Shown one piece after another: positions 38,048 through 46,509 of a stretch of DNA of 64,000 bases. Source of the stretch: Arthrobacter sp. EpRS71 (lineage in GTDB: Bacteria > Actinomycetota > Actinomycetes > Actinomycetales > Micrococcaceae); the NCBI RefSeq assembly GCF_001512285.1, contig NZ_LNUV01000006.1:1097273-1161272 (forward strand). Reading direction: 5' to 3'. The notes beneath the pieces are model-generated. The model was given only the letters and a program-made list of their open reading frames with translations, searched no databases and had not been told where the DNA came from. How positions within the stretch are numbered: the stretch's first letter is position 1; each line of letters begins with the position of its first letter. The position numbers and the translations under genes are program-made.

Positions 38048-39463
38048 ATGACCAACCATCACCGCATCGCAGGCAACGGCCAGATCCAGTTCGGCGTCTT
38101 CTTCCAAGGCGTTAACCACACCACCGTGTGGAAGGACGCGCAGAGCGGCTCGCAAACCGACTTCGAGTCATTCCGCCGGGTGGCCCAGACAGCTGAACGC
38201 GGACTCTTCTCCGCGTTCTTCCTCGGAGAAGGACTCCGCCTCCGGGAACACCTCGGAAAGATCCACGATCTGGATGTCGTGGGCCGTCCTGACGCGCAGA
38301 CCGCCCTCGCCGCGCTCGCAGCCATCACCACAAATATCGGGTTGGTTGCCACGCAGAACACTACGTACAACGATCCCGCGGATCTTGCCCACCGCTTGGC
38401 CAGCCTGGACCTGCTGTCCGGCGGCCGTGCGGCATGGAACATCGTCACCACGGACAACGCATGGACCGGTGCCAACTTCAGGCGCGGCGGGTTCCTCAAG
38501 CACGAGTACCGCTACGTCCGGGCCGAAGCGTTCGTTCAGACGGCCAAGGCCATTTGGGATTCCTGGGCTGACGGCGCAATCGCCGGGTCCCGGAATGATC
38601 AACGCTGGCTCCGCGAGGACGCCATCACCACGGTCGAACGCCACGATGAGAGTTTCGACGTCGAAATCACCGGCAGGCTGCCGCGCTCCAGCCAGCAGCA
38701 CCCTGTCTTGTTCCAGGCCGGGGACTCACCGGACGGACGCGATTTCGCCGTGCGGAACGCCGACGTGATCTTCTCGGCACATCCGGAACTGGAAGACGCC
38801 AAGAAGTTCCGCGACGACATTGTGGCCCGCACCCTCAAAGCCGGGCGCCCGGCAGACGACGTGAAGATCTTCCCCGGCCAGGAGTTCATCCTTGGCGCCA
38901 CCGCGGCAGAGGCCGAGGAAAAGCACCAGTGGGTCCGCTCGCTGCAAGTGGGTCCGGAAACGGCCATCGCCTACTTGGAACAGTTCTGGGGACGCACCCT
39001 CACCGAATACGACCCCGACGGGCCGCTGCCGGATATCGACCCCCTTGTGGACGTCACCAACCCCACCCGCGGCAACGCCTTCCACGGGAAGAGCGCCAAG
39101 GACCTCGCCGCCCAGTGGCGTGCGGATGCCAAGGAAAACGGCCAGTCGATCCGCCAGTTCGTTGCTGCCCGTTCCCGGCTCAACGGCCGCGGCCTGGTGG
39201 GATCGTACGACGACATTGCGGACAAACTCGCCGAGTACGCCCACACCGGCGCAGTTGACGGCTTCAACATCACCCCATGGATTGTGCCTGGCGGGCTGGA
39301 TGACATTGTCAACGAACTGGTTCCCCGCCTGCAGGACCGTGGCGTCTACCGCACCGAATACGAAGGCACCAACCTCCGCGAAAACCTCGGCCTCCGCGTC
39401 CCGCTGACCCGCCGCGGATCACTCACCAGCACCCAACTCACTGAAAGCGAAGAAGTCGCATGA
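38048..39463 (+). CDS. FMN-dependent monooxygenase, NtaA/SnaA/DszA (DmoA) family (471 aa)
   Basis: Full-length family member. It contains FGVFFQGVNHTTVW, LFSAFFLGEGLRLREH, the flavin loop SGGRAAWNIVTTDNAWTGANF, and a C-terminal FNITPWIVPGGLDDIVNELVPRLQDRG. Requires a reductase for FMNH2, not encoded nearby. Likely attacks an organosulfur substrate brought in by the following ABC importer. The ATG at 38048 has AGAGAGAAGAACC upstream. The stop overlaps the next start (ATGA). Confidence 0.88.
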   Translation: MTNHHRIAGNGQIQFGVFFQGVNHTTVWKDAQSGSQTDFESFRRVAQTAERGLFSAFFLGEGLRLREHLGKIHDLDVVGRPDAQTALAALAAITTNIGLVATQNTTYNDPADLAHRLASLDLLSGGRAAWNIVTTDNAWTGANFRRGGFLKHEYRYVRAEAFVQTAKAIWDSWADGAIAGSRNDQRWLREDAITTVERHDESFDVEITGRLPRSSQQHPVLFQAGDSPDGRDFAVRNADVIFSAHPELEDAKKFRDDIVARTLKAGRPADDVKIFPGQEFILGATAAEAEEKHQWVRSLQVGPETAIAYLEQFWGRTLTEYDPDGPLPDIDPLVDVTNPTRGNAFHGKSAKDLAAQWRADAKENGQSIRQFVAARSRLNGRGLVGSYDDIADKLAEYAHTGAVDGFNITPWIVPGGLDDIVNELVPRLQDRGVYRTEYEGTNLRENLGLRVPLTRRGSLTSTQLTESEEVA

Positions 39464-41097
39464 GCGTCCCCAACCTAACTGCAGCGCGCAAGCTGCGGAA
39501 ACCAGCCGCCGTCGTGTCCGTCCTGGGAGCCTTTGCGCTCCTGGCCTCAGCTTGCGCTGGAGGGGCCGACGCCGGCACCCAGCAAAGTGCCGACGCCACC
39601 CCGGTTTCCGGTGGCAACCTGAACTTCGCGGTGTCCGTTGACCGCGGATGCATTGACCCGCAGCAGGTGGGCAACAACGATGCGATTGCGATTGCCCGTC
39701 AGACAGTGGCGTCGTTGACGTCGCAGGATCCGAAGACGGGCGAGATCGTTCCGTGGCTGGCGGAGAGGTTCGAAACCAATACGAACGCCACCAGTTTCAC
39801 GTTTACCCTCCGCAGCGGTGCCACCTTCGCTGACGGGACTGCGATTGATGCTGCTTCGGTGAAGACCAACTTCGAGGCCATCAAAGCACTCGGTGCGAAA
39901 GCGACGCTGGGCTCCACCTACCTGAGCGACGTCAGCGCCATCACCGTGAAGGACCCGCAGACCGTGGTGGTGGACTTCTCCAAGCCGAACGCGCAGTTCC
40001 TCCAGGCAACGTCCACGTTCACGCTCGGCCTGTTGTCCCCGGCCTCTGCAACTCTTTCCGAAGCTGACCGTTGCGCCGGGAAGTTCTCCGGCTCCGGCCC
40101 GTTCAGCGTGAAGAGCTACACCGTGGACAAGGAAGCTGTCCTGGAACGCCGTGCGGGCTATACCTGGCCCGCCGCCACCAACAGCAACAAGGGCGAGGCC
40201 TACCTGGACACTGTCACCTTCAAGATCATTCCTGAGGCAGGGAACCGCACGGGCAGCCTGCAGTCCGGCCAGATCGATGCGACGGCGGCAATCTCCGCTG
40301 CTGACATCAGCCTGTTCAACGGCAACGGCTTCTGGAACGAAACCCGGGCCAACCCGGGCGTGGTCTACAACCTGTACGCCAACCAGTCCAACCCCAAGCT
40401 CAAGGAAACCGCCGTCCGCCAGGCCATCTCCAAGGCCATCAACCGTGAGGAAATTACCAAGACCCTGCTGACCGAAGCGGACCAGCCGGCCAAGGGCGTT
40501 CTCTCCCACACCACTCCGTACTTCAAGGACTACAGCGAGCTGCTGAAAAACGATCCCGATGGCGCCAAGAAGCTCCTGGACGATGCCGGCTGGAAGGTTG
40601 GCACCGATGGGGTCCGCGAGAAGAACGGCGAGAAACTGTCCTTCAAGGTCACTTACTGGCAGTCACCCAAGGAAGTGCTGGAGCTCGTGCAGCAGCAACT
40701 CAAAGTGATCGGCGTGGACCTGCAGCTGAAGTTCACCACCATAGCGGACGTGACGGCTGCCCAGGCTGACAAGACCTATGACTTCTCCTACGGCAACCTG
40801 ACCCGCAGCGACCCGGACGTCCTGCGCACCGTCTTCGCCTCCACCACAGCCCGTGGCGGAAGCAACCTCCGCGAGAAGCTGCCCGTGGACGATGTCCTGG
40901 GGGAGCAGGCCGCGGCGCTGGACAAGGACGCACGCCAGAAACTGGTGGACGAAGCACAGGAAATTCTGATCAAGGACGCCCACTCCATCCCGCTTTATGA
41001 GCTGTCCACCACCATTTCCGCCAGCGAGCACGTCAAGGGCCTCACGTTCGAAGCTTCCAGCCGCCTGGACTTCTATGACGCCTGGCTGAGCAAGTAG
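39460..41097 (+). CDS. Extracellular solute-binding lipoprotein, family 5 (Dpp/Opp/Nik-like)
   Basis: The 545-residue protein has a signal peptide with lipobox LASAC (Cys32) and the SBP_bac_5 pattern. Examples are NFAVSVDRGCIDPQQVG, the late AVRQAISKAINREEI and KLLDDAGWKVG. Such proteins bind peptides, nickel chelates, glutathione or other solutes. In this operon the ligand is probably a sulfur-containing compound. Coupled to the monooxygenase gene before and followed by two permeases and a double ATPase, giving a complete importer. Confidence 0.88.
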   Translation: MSVPNLTAARKLRKPAAVVSVLGAFALLASACAGGADAGTQQSADATPVSGGNLNFAVSVDRGCIDPQQVGNNDAIAIARQTVASLTSQDPKTGEIVPWLAERFETNTNATSFTFTLRSGATFADGTAIDAASVKTNFEAIKALGAKATLGSTYLSDVSAITVKDPQTVVVDFSKPNAQFLQATSTFTLGLLSPASATLSEADRCAGKFSGSGPFSVKSYTVDKEAVLERRAGYTWPAATNSNKGEAYLDTVTFKIIPEAGNRTGSLQSGQIDATAAISAADISLFNGNGFWNETRANPGVVYNLYANQSNPKLKETAVRQAISKAINREEITKTLLTEADQPAKGVLSHTTPYFKDYSELLKNDPDGAKKLLDDAGWKVGTDGVREKNGEKLSFKVTYWQSPKEVLELVQQQLKVIGVDLQLKFTTIADVTAAQADKTYDFSYGNLTRSDPDVLRTVFASTTARGGSNLREKLPVDDVLGEQAAALDKDARQKLVDEAQEILIKDAHSIPLYELSTTISASEHVKGLTFEASSRLDFYDAWLSK

Positions 41098-41104
41098 GAA
41101 TCCC

Positions 41105-42052
41105 ATGATCCGCTACATCGGCCAACGGTTGCTGCAGGGCGCGTTCGTCCTCTGGGCCGCCTACACAGTGTCCTTCCTGATCCTGTACCTGTTGCCCGGC
41201 GACGCCGTGAGCATCATGGCCAGCGGAGACGAACAGAACGCAGTGGATCCGGCTCTCGTGGAGAAACTTCGCGCGGAGTACGGATTGGACAGGCCTCTTT
41301 ACGAGCAATACTTTATTGCCCTGTTCAAGGCGCTCCAGCTGGACTTCGGGCTGTCCGTCAAGAACGGTGTCCCTGCGACCCAGACTGTGGCGGAAGTGCT
41401 GCCGGAGACCATCAAGTTGGCCGTGGCGGGATTCGCGCTCGCGGTGCTTCTGGGCAGTGCCCTGGCAGTGGTTGCGGCGTTCAGCCGCAACCGCTGGATC
41501 CGCCAGGCCTTCTCCTCGCTCCCTCCTCTGGGAATCGCGGTGCCCACCTTCTGGATTGGCCTCCTGCTGCTGCAGTTCTTCTCGTTCAGGTTGCGATTGT
41601 TCCCAGCGATAGGGAACGACGGCGGCCAGAGCCTCGTGCTTCCCGCCCTGACTCTGGCCATACCCACCTCAGCGGTGATCGCCCAGCTGCTGACGCGCAG
41701 CTTGCGCCAAACGCTGGGCGAACCGTACATCGAACAGATCCGAGCCAAGGGAGCCAGTGAAGCGCTGATCAACTTTGGCCATGCCCTCCGGAACGCAGCC
41801 ATTCCCACGCTCACCATGCTCGGAATCCTGGTGGGCAACCTGCTGGCCGGGGCAGTGGTGAGCGAAACAGTGTTCTCCCGTGCGGGCATAGGGCGGCTCA
41901 CGGTCACGGCCGTCAACAGCAGGGACATCCCCGTAGTCCAGACCTTGGTGGTCCTGGCCGCCGTCATCTTTGTGATCACCAGCTTGATCGTTGACCTGAT
42001 TTATCCGCTCGTGGACCCGCGTATCAACACAGCGCGCGGGGCCAAGGTCTAG
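41105..42052 (+). CDS. DppB/OppB-type ABC permease
   Basis: A 315-residue membrane protein of about six helices with MIRYIGQRLLQG at the start and the permease loop EPYIEQIRAKGASEALINFGHALRNA. The ending DLIYPLVDPRI is typical of DppB. Seven bases after the binding protein gene. Pairs with the following DppC-type protein. Confidence 0.9.
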   Translation: MIRYIGQRLLQGAFVLWAAYTVSFLILYLLPGDAVSIMASGDEQNAVDPALVEKLRAEYGLDRPLYEQYFIALFKALQLDFGLSVKNGVPATQTVAEVLPETIKLAVAGFALAVLLGSALAVVAAFSRNRWIRQAFSSLPPLGIAVPTFWIGLLLLQFFSFRLRLFPAIGNDGGQSLVLPALTLAIPTSAVIAQLLTRSLRQTLGEPYIEQIRAKGASEALINFGHALRNAAIPTLTMLGILVGNLLAGAVVSETVFSRAGIGRLTVTAVNSRDIPVVQTLVVLAAVIFVITSLIVDLIYPLVDPRINTARGAKV

Positions 42053-42062
42053 GAGGGCCATT

Positions 42063-43016
42063 ATGACGCAGCAACTTGTGAGGGGGACGCACTCCGTAGA
42101 TCCTGCAGCGGGGCACTCGGCCGCCGCGCCCGAGGCATCAGTTCCCGTCCCGCCGGCCGCCGACCAGGCTTCAGTTAGTTGGGCTGGTTCCCCTTGGGCC
42201 GGCGCCCGAAGGTTCCTGGCCAAGCCCGGATTGGTGCTGTCCGTGCTGGTCCTTGCCTTGGTGATCCTGTGGGCGTTGGTTCCCCAGGCCTTTACCCAGT
42301 GGCCTCCGGACACGGGTGTTCCGTCGTCGCGGCTCAAACCACCGTCCGCGGAACACTGGTTCGGCACCGACAGCCTGGGCCGTGATCTCTTCTCCCGTGT
42401 GGTCCACGGTTCGGCAACCTCGTTGGCTGCAACGGCAGTGGCGGTAGCCGTTGGCCTGGTTGCGGGATCGGCGCTCGGTTTGCTGGCTGGCTCCATCAGG
42501 GGGTGGGTGGATGACGCCATCATGCGCGTCATGGATGTGCTGCTGGCCATTCCGAGCTTGCTGCTTTCCTTGGCTCTCATCACGGTGCTCGGCTTCGGAA
42601 CCATCAACATTGCCATCGCGGTGGGCATTGCCAGTGTGGCCAACTTCGCCCGGATCATGCGTGCTGAAACCCTCCGGGTGAGCACTGCTGTGTACGTTGA
42701 GGCCGCACGGTCCTCAGGTGTCCGGTGGCACTCCATCCTCCTCCGACATGTCCTCCCCAATGCTGCCGGCCCGGTTCTGGCCTTGTCCGCGCTGGAGTTC
42801 GGCATGGCAGTCCTGTCGATTTCGTCGCTGAGCTTCCTCGGGTTCGGCGCACCACCGCCCTCCGCGGAATGGGGTTCACTGGTGGCCGGAGGCCGCGACT
42901 ACCTGGTGGCTGCGTGGTGGCTGGTGACGCTGCCGGGCGTGGTAATTGCCGCCGTCGTGCTGTCCACCAACCGTATTTCGCATGCTTTCCAAGACTCCGA
43001 AAGGAACGGGCGATGA
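42063..43016 (+). CDS. DppC/OppC-type ABC permease
   Basis: 317 residues. An extended polar N-terminus of about 50 residues precedes the first helix. LKPPSAEHWFGTDSLGRDLFSRVVHG is the diagnostic DppC segment, and VYVEAARSSGVRWHSILLRHVLPN is the ATPase-contact loop. The stop overlaps the start of the ATPase gene (ATGA at 43013-43016). Confidence 0.9.
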   Translation: MTQQLVRGTHSVDPAAGHSAAAPEASVPVPPAADQASVSWAGSPWAGARRFLAKPGLVLSVLVLALVILWALVPQAFTQWPPDTGVPSSRLKPPSAEHWFGTDSLGRDLFSRVVHGSATSLAATAVAVAVGLVAGSALGLLAGSIRGWVDDAIMRVMDVLLAIPSLLLSLALITVLGFGTINIAIAVGIASVANFARIMRAETLRVSTAVYVEAARSSGVRWHSILLRHVLPNAAGPVLALSALEFGMAVLSISSLSFLGFGAPPPSAEWGSLVAGGRDYLVAAWWLVTLPGVVIAAVVLSTNRISHAFQDSERNGR

Positions 43017-44680
43017 GCTCCCATGCTGAACCGCTGTTGAAGGTGGAAAATCTCCGCGTGGACTACGTGGTGGAGGGATCTCCACGGAACGCGGTGGCGA
43101 GTGTCAGTTTTGAGGTCCGGGCGGGCGAAGTGGTGGCGATTGTGGGGGAGTCGGGCTCCGGCAAGACCACCACGGCGCATTCAATCATCAACCTGCTCCC
43201 CGGCAACGCCCGGGTTTCCTCCGGCAGCGTGACCTTCGACGGCACGGACCTGACGCAGCTGACGCGCAAGGAGTGGCAGGGGGTGCGCGGCAAGGACATC
43301 GGGCTGATTCCGCAGGACCCCACGGCGTCGCTGGATCCCCTCCAACGGGTGGGTGAACAAGTGGCGGAAGCGCTCACCATCCACCGGCTCCAGCCCAGGA
43401 AGGCTGCGCGGCAGAGTGCCGTCAGGTTGCTGGAGGAATCCGGAATCCGCGACGCTCCCTCCCGGGCGCGCCAGTTTCCTCATCAGTTTTCCGGCGGCAT
43501 GCGCCAACGCGTGCTTATAGCCACTGCGCTTGCTGCCCAGCCAAAACTGGTCATTGCTGATGAGCCCACCAGTGCGCTTGACGTGACGGTCCAGCGACAG
43601 ATCCTGGACAACATTGCTGCACTGACCGCGGAGCGGGGAACCGCCGTCTTGCTGATCACGCACGACCTCGGCGTCGCAGCTGACCGCGCCGACCGCATCA
43701 TCGTGATGCGCGGCGGCGAAATTGTGGAGGAAGGGTCCGCGACGGCCGTGCTGGGCGACCCGCAGCACAGCTACACGCAGCAACTCATTGCGGCGGCTCC
43801 GGGGCTCAGCCCGCGCAGATTGCGGCCATCGCTTTCGGTCCAGAACCCAAGCACGACGGCGGGCAGCGGCACTGTCCACGTTTCCCCTCTTGTGGAGGCC
43901 AAGTCGCTCCGCAAGGTGTTCAGCCTGCCCCGGACAGCCGGAGGCGCAAGGTCGCTGACCGCCGTCGACGATGTTTCGCTGGACATCCGGCGGGGCGAGA
44001 CCCTGGCATTGGTGGGGGAGTCCGGTTCCGGGAAGAGCACAGTTGCCCGCCTGCTGCTGCGGTTGGACAAGCCAACCTCAGGTTCAGTGACGTTCGACGG
44101 CGTGGACCTCGCCAGTGCGAAAGGGGAGAAGCTGCGCCACCTCCGACGCCGGTTCCAGGTGGTGTTCCAAAGTCCTTACGCATCGCTGGATCCAAGGTTC
44201 TCTGTGGAGGACATCATCGCCGAGCCGCTGCGAGCATTCGCGGAGGGCTCCCCGACTGAACGAAAGAGCCGGGTGAAGGCGCTGCTTGAGGAGGTCCACC
44301 TTCCCGCGGACTACGGAACCCGGCGGCCGGCCGAACTCTCGGGTGGGCAGCGGCAGCGGATCGCCATCGCCCGGGCTTTGGCGCTGAAGCCCGAGCTCGT
44401 GGTGCTGGATGAAGCGGTCTCAGCCCTGGATGTTTCGGTGCAGGCTCAGATTCTGACTCTCTTGGCTGAACTGCAGGTACAGGAGTCGTTAAGCTACCTC
44501 TTCATCTCGCATGACCTCGCCGTGGTGCAGCAAATCTCGGACCGCGTGGCCGTCATGCAGGCAGGGAAACTGGTGGAACTCGGGGAGGCCACCGCAGTGC
44601 TGGAGAACCCTGTGGAGGACTACACCCGGCAGCTGATCACGGCCATCCCGGGCCGCCAGCCCCAACGCTCTCTCACATAA
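43013..44680 (+). CDS. Double ABC ATPase (DppD-DppF fusion)
   Basis: Two complete nucleotide-binding domains in one 555-residue chain. Walker A is GESGSGKTT near 44 and GESGSGKST near 335. Signatures are FSGGMRQRV and LSGGQRQRI, and Walker B LVIADEPTSALD and LVVLDEAVSALD. The single polypeptide replaces separate DppD and DppF. The final seven codons lie inside a REP-like repeat. Last gene of the riboswitch operon. Confidence 0.9.
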   Translation: MSSHAEPLLKVENLRVDYVVEGSPRNAVASVSFEVRAGEVVAIVGESGSGKTTTAHSIINLLPGNARVSSGSVTFDGTDLTQLTRKEWQGVRGKDIGLIPQDPTASLDPLQRVGEQVAEALTIHRLQPRKAARQSAVRLLEESGIRDAPSRARQFPHQFSGGMRQRVLIATALAAQPKLVIADEPTSALDVTVQRQILDNIAALTAERGTAVLLITHDLGVAADRADRIIVMRGGEIVEEGSATAVLGDPQHSYTQQLIAAAPGLSPRRLRPSLSVQNPSTTAGSGTVHVSPLVEAKSLRKVFSLPRTAGGARSLTAVDDVSLDIRRGETLALVGESGSGKSTVARLLLRLDKPTSGSVTFDGVDLASAKGEKLRHLRRRFQVVFQSPYASLDPRFSVEDIIAEPLRAFAEGSPTERKSRVKALLEEVHLPADYGTRRPAELSGGQRQRIAIARALALKPELVVLDEAVSALDVSVQAQILTLLAELQVQESLSYLFISHDLAVVQQISDRVAVMQAGKLVELGEATAVLENPVEDYTRQLITAIPGRQPQRSLT

Positions 44681-44759
44681 CGGCCCCTTCCGCCCAACGA
44701 TCTATCACCTGGTGATAGAGCGTCGGCGGAAATGGCGTGTCATGTGAGAGAGCGTCGGG
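44660..44759. repeat. Nested REP-like palindrome, copies 2 and 3
   Basis: The 19-mer of 31811-31829 occurs here in reverse at 44660-44678 and, with one change, forward at 44742-44759. The two arms enclose a second hairpin, TCTATCACC/GGTGATAGA (44701-44719) flanked by CCGCC/GGCGG. The whole 100-bp unit can fold as one long stem between convergent genes. It may end transcription; the first arm also encodes the C-terminus of the ATPase. Confidence 0.7.
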
Positions 44760-44784
44760 AAGGGGTGTGCGCCCGGCTCAGAAG

Positions 44785-46005
44785 CTAGGAGATCACCCGG
44801 CCGTTCTGGATGAGGTATTCCATGTGCTCGGAGATGTCAGCCAGCACAGCGATGTCCGCCACCGGGTCGGCTCCCAGAACCAGGAGGTCAGCATCCGCAC
44901 CAGGCGCGATCACGCCAAGTTCACCTTCGCGCTCAAGCAGCAGGGCCGCCGTCGTGGTTGCAGAACGGATGGCATCAATCGCCGGCTGGACCTTCCCGAG
45001 CAGCCTGAACTGTTCATTCTGGTGGCGGTGCATGCCGCCCAGGAGGTCTGTGCCGAAGGCCATCTTCACACCGGCTTCGTGGGCGCGGCCGATCGCTTCG
45101 AGGCCGCTGGTGAGCACTGAGTCCACCTTGGCCCACATTTCCTCGGTGAGCCCGAACTCCTTGCCCTCTTCCTTCAGCGCCCAGTACGTGACGAGTGTGG
45201 GGACCAGGAAAGCGTCCTTTTCGAGGAACAGCTTCAGGCTTTCGTCGTCCAGGAGGTTACCGTGTTCGATCGAGCGGACACCCGCCTCAAGCGCACGGTT
45301 GATGGCCCGGGCAGTGTAGGCGTGGGCGGCAACGTAGCGGTTGGCAGCCTGTGCCTCCTCCACTGCCGCCCGCATTTCTTCCATGGAGTACTGGGTGGAA
45401 TCGATGCGGTCCGTGGGGGAGGAGACGCCGCCGGACGCCATGATCTTGATGTGGTGGGCGCCCTTGCGGATCTCATCGCGGGCGGCGGCGCGGACAGCGT
45501 CAACACCGTCGGCCACCCGGCCGATCCCGCAGCAGCCCCGGCCATTGGGATCGTGGTCTTCGCCGGGCAGGCGCATGTCGCCGTGGCCGCCGGTCTGGCT
45601 GAGGGCGTGTCCGCAGAAATGGATCTTCGGCCCCTCCAGCAGCCCCTCCGCCTGCGCCATGGCCAGACCAAAGTCGGCACCGGACAGATCCCGGACAGTG
45701 GTGAAGCCGCGTCGCAGCATCTCGCCCATGATCCGGGCCGTCTGCGCGTAAACATAGGACGCCGGCGTGTAGGTGAGCGAGCGGAAGTCGGCGCTGGATG
45801 CCACCACGTGAACGTGGGCATCGATCAGGCCCGGGATCACAAACTTGCCGGTGCCATCGATGACCCGCGCACCCGATGGAGCTTCAAGGTCAGGCCCGAC
45901 GCTGCTGATCTTCCCGTTAACGCTGACGACGTCGGCAGTTGAGTAGGTGCCAGCCTCAACGTTCAGGACGCTTGCGTTGCGGATGATGAGTGGGGTGGTG
46001 CTCAT
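44785..46005 (-). CDS. Amidohydrolase (imidazolonepropionase/Xaa-Pro dipeptidase-like), 406 aa
   Basis: Composite-domain metal hydrolase. Visible ligands are HVH after GLIDA near residue 64, a Lys in HHIKIMASGGVSS that is carboxylated in binuclear members, His in VAAHAY, EHG, and Asp in FGTDLLGG. The QNGRVIS ending is typical. It hydrolyses a cyclic amide, peptide or carbamate, unspecified. ATG follows the GAF gene's TAA with no gap, so the MFS, GAF and amidohydrolase genes form one operon. Confidence 0.88.
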   Translation of the reverse strand: MSTTPLIIRNASVLNVEAGTYSTADVVSVNGKISSVGPDLEAPSGARVIDGTGKFVIPGLIDAHVHVVASSADFRSLTYTPASYVYAQTARIMGEMLRRGFTTVRDLSGADFGLAMAQAEGLLEGPKIHFCGHALSQTGGHGDMRLPGEDHDPNGRGCCGIGRVADGVDAVRAAARDEIRKGAHHIKIMASGGVSSPTDRIDSTQYSMEEMRAAVEEAQAANRYVAAHAYTARAINRALEAGVRSIEHGNLLDDESLKLFLEKDAFLVPTLVTYWALKEEGKEFGLTEEMWAKVDSVLTSGLEAIGRAHEAGVKMAFGTDLLGGMHRHQNEQFRLLGKVQPAIDAIRSATTTAALLLEREGELGVIAPGADADLLVLGADPVADIAVLADISEHMEYLIQNGRVIS

Positions 46006-46509
46006 TTAAACGGTGTCCTTCGCAGGTGCTTCGGGGGATTCGTGTGCTTCGGTGGGATGGGCTTCAAAGGCCTTAACAAGGCTGGCGAGGTTCTGGTGAA
46101 TGACGCCGACGGCGGTTTCCACACTCTGCTGCGTGTACTTGCCTTCCGCGTCCAGAAGGGCGAGGACGCCAACCACGTTGTGCTGTTGGTCGAGGACCGG
46201 CACGTTGATGACGGCCCCGCAGCCTAGTTGCTGGATGAGCTCGGAGTCTGCAAAGACTTCCCTCAGTGCCGTCAGATCGGGAGCCAGGAACGGCTCCTTC
46301 TTGTCGATGACCGTACCCAGCCAGCCGGGTGAGATCTCCACGGTTTTCTCGCCGCCCACCGGATACTCGGCCGGGTGGCTGGTGAAGAGGCGCTTGAGGC
46401 TGGAGCGTTGCGGAATCCATTGCAGTGCCGTGAAGAGAATGACGCCGGGGTCTTGCTGCATTGCCTCTAGCGTCTGCTGGAAAATTTCGTCTGAATTCAC
46501 GGCGTTCAC
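46006..46509 (-). CDS. GAF domain protein (167 aa)
   Basis: A stand-alone GAF domain: FTALQWIPQRSSLKRLF at the start, FADSELIQQLGCGAVINVPVLDQQHNVVGVLALLD as the core. It resembles the GAF sensor of amidohydrolase-associated regulators. No output domain is present, so it may bind the pathway substrate as a chaperone or sensor. Starts with GTG at 46509 overlapping the MFS stop (GTGA). Confidence 0.82.
   Translation of the reverse strand: MNAVNSDEIFQQTLEAMQQDPGVILFTALQWIPQRSSLKRLFTSHPAEYPVGGEKTVEISPGWLGTVIDKKEPFLAPDLTALREVFADSELIQQLGCGAVINVPVLDQQHNVVGVLALLDAEGKYTQQSVETAVGVIHQNLASLVKAFEAHPTEAHESPEAPAKDTV

Noticed and set aside
37030..38055. 341-codon open frame on the minus strand
   Set aside because: Antisense of the first riboswitch-operon monooxygenase, which has a ribosome site and family motifs.
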